DNA of 64,000 bases, taken from the NCBI GenBank assembly GCA_031213475.1, contig JARUPZ010000034.1, forward strand, positions 1,942,501-2,006,500, written 5' to 3'. The position numbers and the translations under genes are program-made. Each line of letters begins with the position of its first letter. Position 1 is the stretch's first letter. The DNA comes from Nereocystis luetkeana (Eukaryota > Sar > Phaeophyceae > Laminariales > Laminariaceae). This document shows positions 1 through 12,000 of the stretch, piece by piece. The notes under the pieces are model-generated. The model was given only the letters and a program-made list of their open reading frames with translations, searched no databases and had not been told where the DNA came from.

Positions 1-3000
1 TAACGCATGTCTTCAGCGACAAGACGGGCACCCTGACTCAAAACGTCATGGACTTCCGGAAGTGCACTGTGGCTGGACGGGCGTACGGAAAGGGCGTTAC
101 CGAGATAGGACGGGCTGCGCTCGAGGTGATATTGTGTGCAACTCTAATGCTAAATGTATTGCCAATGTAGTACCTGGTATAGCTTTGGCCTCGCTTTACC
201 GTTCATGCCTGTTTTTTTTCCGCTGGTCTCACGTGAGCCGTTGATCTCGCTTCGCTTTTTACCGTTGGCCTCCTCGTGCTTAACGTTTTACCGTCCGTTT
301 TCGTTTTATTTTTTACCGTTGGCGCGACTTGTACCGTTCATATATGTGATATATGTGATGTTTTTGTTAGCGCTGTCCTCACTGCACCGTTGGCCTAGCT
401 TTTCCGTTGGCCTAGCTTCCCGTTGACCTTTTTTCCGTTGGGTTCACTGCACCGTTGGTTTCGCTTTCTCGCACCCGTTCCAGCTACAAGGGATGCAGCT
501 GTCGGCGGAGGAGCTGATGGCGGAGGAGATGGCCCAAGAGGTGTCGGCTCCCCACGTCAACTTCTACGACCCGACTCTGTTCCAAGACCTGCAGGCGGAG
601 GTGCGGACAGATTGATTGCTGCCACTTCGGGTTCCCTGTCCCTTTCGAGGGCTACTGACGACGTGGTCCAGCTTCTAAAAATGGTTGAAACATTCCACAC
701 CTCGGACAGATGGGACAGATCATACAGAGCGTTCCCACAGTTCATGATCTACATTTTTCAGGGCAGATACATAGATAGATGATGTGTATGATCTAGCTCA
801 TGTTGCCGGGTCAGGGCCGTATAGCCTGCACGATCTGTCAGCACACGTTTCCTGGGTTGGATCTGTCCTATAAGGCAGACCGTGCACAACCTCTCATGGC
901 GGCAGGTGAGGAACTGGATGATCTACTGTAAATAGATAGATGGATAGATCATAACTTGTCCGAGGTACGAAGTATTGTAGATGTTTGCCCTAGCAACCCT
1001 GACCCCCGACCGCCTCGGAAATTTCTTAGGAAACTCGGGATGAAGATGTAACGGGCAGTTACATAGTGTAGATTATCAACCGTTATATTATACCAATAAC
1101 TCGGAGCTGTGCCAAGTCGCACAAACTACTGCCCCCTCCCCCCCCCCCCCCCCCAACCAGTATATACGTGGTGTACATGTGTCTGACCACTGAAAGTCTT
1201 AGTCCTCCATATAGACTCACTCGTGTCTGAAAATATTGAAGCGAAGAGTCCCCCCCCCCCTTCCCCCGCCGCTGCAACGTCGTGCACTTGTGTCAGATGC
1301 GTTAGACGCAGTAGACGCAGTAGGTACAATACGTACAGCAGTAGAAACAGTAGGTCGGGCGTTCGCGTCAGTCCCCCGACCGATCTCAAAAGACGTTTCG
1401 GACGGCCCGTGCTACGGTTTCCAGGGGCGGCAATTGCTTCTCAGCATGAAACATTTCTTACTGACGGAGCTCCTCAAATGAGGTGCTAACAACATTCTAG
1501 TTTAATCCGATATATATTGTTCAAGCCTTACGCGTTATGGCACCTTACCCGCTCCTTATTGCGTGTCGGACACAGTTCAGAGCAGTAGACGCAACGTACA
1601 TACATACACCGGTCCAGTAGGTACATCAGTAGGTGTGGGATTTACAGTGTTTAGATACGCTAGCCGCAGCAGTAGACTCGGTAGGTACAAGCGGTAACAC
1701 CATGTATGATGCAATAGGTAGAGCGGTAGACACGGTGTGTTTATCTCCGCCGCTGAAATGTCGTGCATTTTGTGATGATTCGGACAGGTGGATGTCGGGG
1801 ACGGCGGAGGACAGCTGACGGACTTCATGACTCTTTTGGCCCTGTGCCACACGGTCATTCCGGAACGACCCAACGATACGGACGAGGTGAATTTTAGGTT
1901 GTGCTTGGGACGGGTGTTGCTTAGATAGCAGGCGGGGGGGGGGGGGGCGGGGGTACACTCGATAGGAGAGATGTACTCGATCTCATGCATATCATGCATG
2001 GCCGTAGTAGTCGTATGAGGGGGGGGAGGCACTCATTCGTTGCTGCTGGCCTCAGTCATTTGACCGTTGACCTCGCATCCATTTAGAGACAGCGGGGGGG
2101 AGGGGTTCATGTTGATGTATAAGCGGCGGAATGGGGGGTGCTGGTATATGGCGGGGGGGGGAAGGGGCTGATATTTGGGGGGGGGGGGGGTTGCTAAGAT
2201 TATAGGAATGGGGATGGTGGTGGTTCTGATAGACATGAATGGGCGTTTAGGTAGCCGCAGACTTGACCGTGTTTTCAATTCGGTGTTTTCGCCTTTTTGT
2301 GCAGCTCTCTCTTGGTCCATAGTGACGCGACTTTAGTTTCGGTCGAGTTTTTTTTTCTTCTTTTTTCTTCGTTTTTTCGATATACATTGGACGTACCGAC
2401 CTTCTCGATTTCCCGCCGTATATTCCGCTGACGATCTCGTGTACCGACCGTATCGCCTACTGACCGTTTGTCTTACCGACAGGAACCATCTCAGTAGTTA
2501 CCGACTACAGTGCGTCAAATACCGACCGCCTATTGCTATAAACCTCTCATCCATTGGACGTGTGGGTTACCGAACGTCGCGTCTTACCGGGCGTCGCTCC
2601 TACCGAAAATATCGCTCACCGAACGCGTCGTTTACCGAATGCATGACTTGCCGAAGGTATCGCTTACCGAACGCGTCGGTTACGGAACGCATCGCTCACA
2701 GAATAGATCGCTCGCCGAACGAAACAATCGCTTACATACCGACCGTCTCGCCTCACGAAAACAAAACTTTTTGCGAGACCCAGACAATAGGGGGGGGTAT
2801 ACCAAAACCAAGTAAAATCTAAATATGAAAAACAAAACTCGCCTTTCGTAATTTCCTCGGGAGAATCCCACTCGGCACCGTTTTTTTAATTATTGTTTTG
2901 ACCTTGGGAAGGCGCATAGGCCGTTTTCTCATTTTGTCGAGCGCCCTGCTTACCGACCGAATCGATTACCGACCGGCCGTCAGATCGTGCTGTCCGCCTC

Positions 3001-6000
3001 TAGCCCGGACGACGAGGCTCTGGTGCTGGGCGCCAAGTATTTTGGTGTGGAGTTCGCGGAGAGGATAGACACGAGCGCCGTCCTGCATAGGACTCCGGTG
3101 AGTGGCGTTTCGAAAATGCATATGTTGAGAGCACGAGATGCACGGGATAGTTGTTTACGTAACCGCCTGGTAAACGTAGAAATAAGCGGCGTGTTTCTCT
3201 CGGGTACGTTTCGTATGTACCAGGAAGGTGCCCCGAGGATGACACCTTGTGTTTGGTCCTTCCACCACTTTATTATAGCGTCACACGTCGGAGAGATCAT
3301 GATACATATCTTCAGATCATTCCCACAGTTCATGACCTAGATCCTTCAGGGCAGGTGAACTCCTGATCTGTATGATCTGTATGATCTAGCTCATGTTGCC
3401 GGGCGGGAGCAGTATAGTGTGCACTATCTGATGCATGTTTCCTGGGTTGGATATGTACTGTACAGATCCTACACATCATTTCTTAGCGGCGGGTTAGTAT
3501 CTATAGACGATATATCTGTAGATAGATAGATAGATCATGATCTGTTCAAGGTGTTGATGCATCCAGCGCACACCCAGCGGGTATGCGGGTCTGGGGCGGG
3601 CGCGTTAATTGTTGAACACATTTTTGGAGACGATGTGCTCATGCTGGTATTGAAGTTGTTGCTAATGTTAATGGTGATGTGCACCTGCTACCTGGTTGTA
3701 TTTCTCTTGATGCTGCGCGTTTAAATAATTATGTAACAGTGTTGATGGTCCTGGTCTATGTGCCCGCGACAATGGTGTTCCATGGGCTTTCTGGTGTGTT
3801 GTTGCTTTGATGCTGCTGATGATGATGGTGATGATGACGATGATGATGATGATGATGCTAGTATTAACCATGAGGATGATGATGGTGATGACGAGGGGGT
3901 TGTCGATGACGATGTTGGTGTTAACCCTTTTAGCACCGCAGTCCCATATGTGGGGACAAAGCACTCAAATTATAAGTAGTTTGTCCCCCAAACGGGACTA
4001 GGGTCCTAAAAGGGTAAGCGGATGGCAGTGTTTTCTATGACCCACGCTGCTGATGAGCTTGGTCCTGATCATTCGTTTTGCCCCTCCCGTCCAGATGCCG
4101 GCACCTTTGTCTCCCTCTGGCGTGGCGGTAAAGGAGGTTTACGAAGTGCTCAGGATACTCGGCTTTAACAGGTCAGTTTAAGTGCGTACCTGGTATTATT
4201 GTTACCATAAGGGTACAGTCAGTGCTGTGAACCGAAAAATGGAAGTGGTCTCGGTCGGTGCTCGGGTTTTTCGTCGAAAAGTCGGTCGGTTTCGGTTTCC
4301 CTTTTCTCTTTTTTCAAGACGAAAAGCCGAAACCGAATGTTTTTTCGGCGGAAAAACGAAAATGTCGGTCGGTTTCGGTAGTTTTTGTTGTTGTTGAAAA
4401 TATCCTACGCCGAGAATTTTGAGAAGCCGGTTTCCGAATTTTGAAAACCGACAGAAAACTGACCGAAGAAACGACGTTCGGTTAACGGTTCACGGTACTG
4501 GGTACAGTATGATACCGCCAACAAGCAACGCCTCCGTATTACGGGACACCGTAGTAATCAGGACCCGTCATTTACACCTAAACCTATATCTCCCAGTATT
4601 TTCGCTAAGCATATTTGGTCCTGATTACTCTGTTGCTTCGAAACACAATATTATGGAGGACAATATTAAATAGAACCTGCGGTACACATAAAATCCTATG
4701 TACTTCGCTGTTTTTATCAACAATATTTGGTCCTATTTACTATGGTCTCCCGTAATGGTAAATAATTGACACGTGAGGGGTGGGCGTAATTTGTTTCTGG
4801 GGCTCCCTCCTCCTGACTTGATTGTAGTATGGGAGCGGTTTACCTCGCCCAAACGCTGACATTGAAAAAAAAAAGGTGAAAGTGCAAAGCCCGGTGGCCT
4901 AGAGCAGTAGGTAAACAGCCAACAATATGCAAACAACTCAAATGTAGTTCCGACGATAAGGCATGCCTTGTTGGGTTAAAACGCGAATGTAATTCCTCAG
5001 TTATTCAAACGTTTTAGGACGACCGCATTCCCGTTTTGGGGACAAACTACTTGGAGTTTGAGTGGTTTGCCCCCAAAACGGGACTGCGGTTCTAAAGGGA
5101 TTAAGGGAGTAGGTTTAGCAGTCTGGGAGAAGGGATCTTTAGGGATGTTTTTTACTTGAAAAATGTGTAACCTGGTCTGAACTTCGGAATCGTCGTCCGC
5201 ATCTGAGAGATTTCCTGGTTCGATGCAAACTCGGCGTAGCCGCGTTTATGGCAAGTTTTGGCCCGTTTCGGCTGCGGTGTGAGGTTAGGGTTAGGGTTAG
5301 AGTCAGGAGCTGGGTTGGGTCTTCCCCCGTACCTTGATCCCAACAGGAACCAAAACATCCGAACAGCCTACCAACCTAAAGACCCCTTCTCCCAGATTGT
5401 TAAAGGTCGTCGATTAAGGAGCCGGCCCCGGCAATCATAACTATTGCCTCATGAGGTAACAAAAATAAAGCTCTCCCTATCGTGCTGTAAAAGCACACGC
5501 CATCTTTTTGCAAGGCCTAGAACCTTGTTGTGGCGCCCTTCTTGAAGTATATGCATGTACCTTGAGCATGGGCTATTATGATGTACCTGGTGTTGATTGA
5601 GCGCGTCGCTGAGCCCGATTTATTAGTCCGAATTTCTCAGCGCCCCTTCCCCCTCCCCCCCTAAAAAGAATGACCATTGTTGTTTTTTTGTTCGGTTATT
5701 TTATGACGCGTTCTACGATAGAGGTAGCACATTTCCGCTATTTTGTTTTCCGAATGACGGGGCTCCTTAACCCAAAATCGTCGGAAGGCCAATCTTGTTT
5801 CGAAAATGGGCTCTTTGGTGCACTTGGGCCATGGTAATATTTATCGGGGTGCACTATGGTTTTTGCTAGAGTGAGTGTTCGGGTCAGGTATGGAGCTCTT
5901 GAAGTGAGGAGACTCAGAAAAATAAGGGTGAACCTCTACTGTAGAACGCCTCTAATCAGTCGGGGACCTACACTGTGGCCAAGTGTCGAGGGTGTTTCTA

Positions 6001-9000
6001 TTAGGAGTAGGAACAGTGCTCCGTCTCGAAAGGGATGCGTGGTCAATGGTCGGATGACTTGAGGCAAGCAACAAAGAGTATGCCCCCCCCCCCCCCCCCC
6101 CCTCTAGGGTCATACGACTACGGCCATGCATGATAATGAGTACCCCCCCCCCCCCCCCCCTCGTCTGTGACCTCAACGCTGCTCACCGCCGCTGTGCGAT
6201 CGAACTCCACGCGTCCTCCTCCCCCTCGAAACCATGGTTGTTGGCAGCGTTCGGAAGAGGATGTCCGTGGTCGTGAGGGAGCCGAACGGAAAGGTGAAGG
6301 TCATGTCCAAGGGGGCCGATACCACCATGATCCCGCTGCTCAGGCGGGACACTCCCAAGGTAGGGGCTCGTTTTTTTTGTTTTTTTTTGTTTTTTTGTCG
6401 CTGCATTGTGAGTTGCGCGTGTCGTGTACCTGCTGGTGTTGGTGGTGCTGGTGGTGTTGGCGGTGGTGGTGGTGGTGGGTGTTGTGTGTTCTGGTGGAGG
6501 TCGGTGGTGGTGGTGGTGGTGGTGGTGTTGGGTGTTGGGTGTTCTGGTGGAGGTCGGTGGTGGTAGTGACTTGGAGTGTTGATCAATAGCAACAAGCGCA
6601 ACAAGGAAAGGCCGACAGTCCAAAAAAAATTAAACAGTGCTTGGTTCCGTTTTTCAGTTGTACTTATTTCCTTGCCTGCCGGGTATGTATATACATGCAT
6701 GCACGTACGGGCTGCTTCTTTGCCGGAACCGTTTTGGTTGTTAGTTTCGAGAAGAGGCGTACATAGCATCCGCAGCCCCCCCCCGAAGGGTTTGCTGATG
6801 TTTGTTTCTTCACCGTCTCATCTTTCTTCGTTTTCCCCCCCCTCGTTTTTTGTTTTTGTCACAATGGTTGTTTTGCCGCAGGAACTTTTGGACACAACCA
6901 TGGCACACCTGGAGGCGTTTGCCCTCGAAGGGTTGCGAACGCTGATGGTGGGCAGCAAGGAGATGACCGAAGAGGACTTCGAAGAATGGGAAGAGGTGAA
7001 AAACGCTACGATTTTAATAGAGATCTAGGAAGGTTTCCGAGGGTCAGCAGGTTGCGTTTTTTTTCTGACACAAGAGATACCGCATGTTTCGAAGTCTTGA
7101 TTTGTAGTTTGGAGTTTTTTTGTTGGTGTGAGAAAGACGAAGATGAGGCGGGAAGGATGAGGGGGGGGGGGGGGGAAGGAGAGAAGGCAGGGAGGAAACA
7201 AGACTCCGTCTCGAGTTCGTTGCCGCTTCTCACATGCTTGCTTCCCTCCCATCCCCTATGAAACCCCCGAAGTGCGCCCTCACGTGGCTAGGCGTATGTT
7301 GCGGCCGTCAACGATCCGGCCCCGCCTCCCTCCGTCGCCACCCCACCCCTAGTAACGCCTTATTTCGACCAGGCGTGCGATACAGTCCTCAACGACCTGA
7401 CCCCCCTCATCCCCTACCCCCCCTGCCGCCCTTCTTGCTTTGTCCTTGACTTCATTCACCATGCATACGATACGGCAATCAACTTTCTGAAGCACCCCTC
7501 GTCCCCTCCCTCCCCCCCACCCCCTATTACCACCTTGACTTGACCAGACACACGATTCGGCCATCAGTTAATCTAGCCACATCCCCTAGCGCCCCCCCCC
7601 CCCCCCCAACATGGCCTTAACCTGACCAGGCATACGAAACGGCCATCAGTTATCTAATCCCGTCCCCTATGCCCTGCCCCCTTCCCAATAACGCCTTCAC
7701 CACTACTAGGATATGATACGGCCATCAACCACAAAACGCCCCCCCCCCACCCCCACCCCCTACGACCCCCCTCAATAACGCCTCGACTTGCCCAGGCATA
7801 CGAAACGGCCGTCAATTGTCTAACCCAATCCCCTATCCCCCCCACCTTACCCCCCTTCCCCTCGCCCCTTACCAATAACGCCTTGACTTACCAGTCATAC
7901 GATATGACCATCAACGATATGACCCCCCCCCCCCCCCCTCCCATCCCCATTAACGCGTTCACCGTTGTAGGCATACGACGCAGCCATCAACGACCTATTG
8001 GAGGTGGCGGAGCAGCAGGCAGGGCGACCCAACAAGATCGATGACCTCATGGCGGACGCAGAACAGGTGTGCGGGTTTTGCTGGAGAGGTTTTGGCGGTT
8101 TTTGGCAACGGTATTTTTTTGTTAGATTGAAGACGCCTTGAGAACTAAACTCGCGTTTTCGAGGACACGCTACTTTGCTCACCGGGGGTACGTTGTATAC
8201 CACACCCCCTGACGTTTCGTGCCTCATAATCACTATGACGCCCCCAAGTTATCACCCGGGTGAATACCGTGACGTCGTGTCTACCACACACACCCTAGCG
8301 TGTCATGCCTCATAGTCAGAATGACGCCCGCCAGGTATCACCCGGGTGAAAACCGTGGCGTCGTGTAGACCGCGCCCCCTGACGTGTCATCCCTTATACT
8401 CAGTATGACGCCCCCAAGGTATCACCCGGTTGAACACCGTGACGTCGTGTCTACCACACCCCCTAGCGTGTCATGCCTCATAGTCAGAATGACGCCCCCA
8501 AGTTATCACCCGGGTGAAAACCGTGGCGTCGTGTATGCCACGCCCCCTGACGTGTCATGCCTCATACTCAGTATGACGCCCGCAAGGTATCACCCGGGTG
8601 ATATCCGTGTGGCGTCGTGACGTGATCGCATGCGCAGCACTCACACAGAGGTAGGTGTGGGAGGGTAATCACGGTATTCGAGGCCATCATCATGGAGGTG
8701 GAGGTGGTCTAGACCCCAACCAAACCCCCAACGCTGTGAGAAGCCAGATAATTAGAGTCTCACATTGCTAGGGGGCACCGCGATCGAAGACAGGCTGCAG
8801 ACGGCGTCTAAGTATTCTCCTCCCGCCGGCCCGTCCGCCCGTCCCCCCGTCCAACAAACGCCTTTACTTCTATGTGACTGCCGTTGTCTGCTTTTTGTTT
8901 TTCTTGGCCTGAACTTTTATTGGCATTAGGGTCTGACATTGCTCGGGGGTACCGCGATCGAGGACAAACTGCAGACGGGGGTCGGGGAGACTATCGAGAA

Positions 9001-12000
9001 GCTGGTTAGGGGGGGCATGGTGGTATGGGTCATCACGGGAGATAAGGAGGAGACCGCCATTAATATCGGGGTGGCGTGCCAGCTGCTGTGGGCGGAGGAC
9101 AGGATGGACCGGTGTATTATCAACACGAAGGTGCGTGTGATCGTTTATCGTTTCATATGACTGGCCCGTCTTTGTTGTTGTTGTTGTTGTCGTTGTTGTT
9201 GCTGTCTTGCTGCCTCCGCAGTTGTTGCTGCTTCCGCGGCGGCGGCGGCTGCTGCTGCTGCGTATTGTTTTTTTGTTTTTTCTGTTCTGTTTCTGCTGCG
9301 TATTGTTTTTTTTTGTTTTTGGTTCTTACTGTTGTACTTGTTTCTGCTGCCGCTGCTGCTTCTGCTTATGTGGCTGCTGCCGTGTGTCTTCTTCTTCTGT
9401 GCTTATTCCTGGTGCTGTTGTTGACTGCTGCTGCTACTTTTCGCTTATTCTTGTACTGTTTTGTTTCTTCAAAGAAAATTTGCTTTCTATACTGCTGCCG
9501 CCGCCGCCGCTGCTGCTGCTACTGCTCTTGACCCCGTTGTGGCATGATCGCTTACACCGCTGTCTCCGCAGTCATGCCCGACCCCGCTCCTGGTTAAGCA
9601 ACGCCTGGTGGACGAGTTCGAGCGTTACTCTCAGGACATGGCCTCGTGCAAGAAGGACGGAAGGTCGTGCAAGCCGCGGTGTCTGATCATAGACGGCGCG
9701 GCCTTTTCTCTCATCGAGGACGCTCCGCTCACCTCTCTGCATGGCCCCATCGTGAGTTGCTGTGGGAGAGATGACCTGGATGATCTGTACAAGACGGACA
9801 GATCAGCTCCTGTGTTGATGACCCGTACCTGGTACATGTTTTCACGATAAAATAATTTCGGGGTACTACTGTAGATCCGTAACTGGTGGATCGGATGCCC
9901 CTTTATTTTCCTAGATTATTCCGGCAGGTTGATTCCTGTTTTCCATTGTTGAGGACGCTCCGTTCTCCTTTCTGCATGGCTCCATCGTGAGTTGTACAGA
10001 TCCCTAGTTCATGATCTGTACATTTTCGTGATGTAGGTATACCTGGTATCAAATAGATGGATCAGATACATCACCGTTTTTCGTTCTAGATTTTTCGTGC
10101 GGGCGGATTCCTGCTTTCTCTCTCATGGAAGAGACCCCGCTGATGTCTTTTCTGCACAGCCCCATTGTGGGTGCCAACGAATATGGTGGTGGTGATGATG
10201 ATGGTGATACTGATGATGGCGATGGCGATGGCGATGGCGTTGGTGATGGTGATGATGGTGATGGCGGTGACGACAATCATTGCGCCGGCAGCGACAGCGA
10301 CATTTCGTGACATGTCGCGTACCTCTTGTGACAAAGATGAATGAATTCGCACTAGTTACGGTGGGGCATACATAGTAAATAGGACCTTCGGTGCACACAA
10401 ACACCTATATATTTACCTATTTTTACTAGCAACGTTTGGTCCTATTAACTATAGTCCCCCGTTGTACTACAGTAGCTCGAGTCATTACCAGGTGATTTGT
10501 TGCATCCCACCCCTGTACAAGTACACACTCGTACGTATGGTGTACCTATGGATATTCCTTATGACCTCATACGTACCCATGATGCCGACTGATTGATTGG
10601 ACAACACGAGCAGGAGGGCGAGCCCAGCCTCGCGAGCCTCGTGGCCGACCCTTCCATGCCGGACAAAGGAGCGACGGGCTCCTCCCGCGACCTTGCGCAA
10701 CGACAAAGCAGCACCGGAGAAGGAACACCTCACCGACGCCATAGCACAGGCGAAGAAACGCCCAACAGGTACTCGTATATACGCATCCAAATATCCTTGG
10801 GGCACCCCAGGGTATTCATACGAAAAATATGCATGTTTAGATGTTTACACCGCCCCTTTTGTGTTTGGAGACCCGGACAGGGGAGGAGGTGTACTAAATA
10901 CAACCAAGTGAAGAAAGTCCACAACCTCGAGCAGATCATGATCTGTTGATAGATCATCTAGTTCCTCGCCTGCCGCTGTGTGAGGTTGGGTGTGCAGGGT
11001 CTTCATATATTTGTGTTAGTAGTGCATATACGAACCAGGAAGCATGCGCTATAGATCATGCGGATTGTGCAGCTCCCAGCCGGCAACGGGAGCTAGATCA
11101 TACAGATCAGGAATAGATCTCCTGGTGTACTATTAATAGGCATAACCGAGTAAAACAAATCCACCACCTCGAACAGATCATCATCTGCTGATAGATCATC
11201 TAGCTGCTCGCCTGCCGTTGCGAGAGGTTGATTGTGCGGGATTTTTATGCAATACGGTACCTGCTAGTACCTGGTACACAGCTATTACGGGGGGCTATAT
11301 TAAATAGGACCTACGGTACACACAAAAACCTATATATTTCGCTATTTTTACTAACAATATTTGATCCTATTTACTCTGCTCCCCCGTAGTAGATCATGCA
11401 GACTGTACGAACGGGTTCCCACCCGGCAACATGAACTAGGTCATAGAATATCGATAATTGATATATCTGCCTTGAAATATCTGGTAGGTCATGAGGTGGG
11501 AATGATCTGTAGATGATCTGTATGATCGGTAGATGATCTGTGTGAGGTGTGGTACGTTTGCCCTCCTAGTTTTCCGTGGCTGAGCAATCGCGTTTTTTGC
11601 TGCAGACCGTTCGTTGCCTCGGCCGTATGAATACGTATATAGGCGTTGATGAATATGTGCAGGCGTTTTTCGCTTCATCTTATATTTGCTACACGGGGAT
11701 CAACATGCCCTTACGTAGGCCCGTGCGGTAGCAATAGAGGACACCTCCTGAAAAACAGGAAAGCTGGACCAAGCTGAATTTACTGTGTTTTTGATAATGG
11801 GTGCTATATTTCTGCACTAACCTCAGTGTAACGACTCCTTAGTTTCGTTTTTGTCTTAGCCTTATTGCTCGCTGTGGACCCCCAAAACCAAGCGTGGCCC
11901 TGCTCATGTTTTATACGCAAAAATCCGCATCCCCGAGCATCATTTTGATGCGGGCCCCCTTAAGCAAAGTGCACCCCCTCTGCATCGTGGCGCGGCTCAT

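Noticed and set aside
6173-6769. 198-codon minus-strand open frame
   Set aside because: Antisense to ATPase exon 6 and the GGT repeat of intron 6; His/Pro/Thr runs come from the repeat.
7288-8625. CRISPR-like array (regular ~85-bp spacing)
   Set aside because: Units are degenerate along their whole length with no unique spacers, lie in a eukaryotic intron, and match the adjacent exon.
8756-8808. Functional alternative exon 9
   Set aside because: Only the first ~16 codons are kept; the TGDK-bearing remainder is missing and no matching donor follows, so it is listed as a pseudo-exon.
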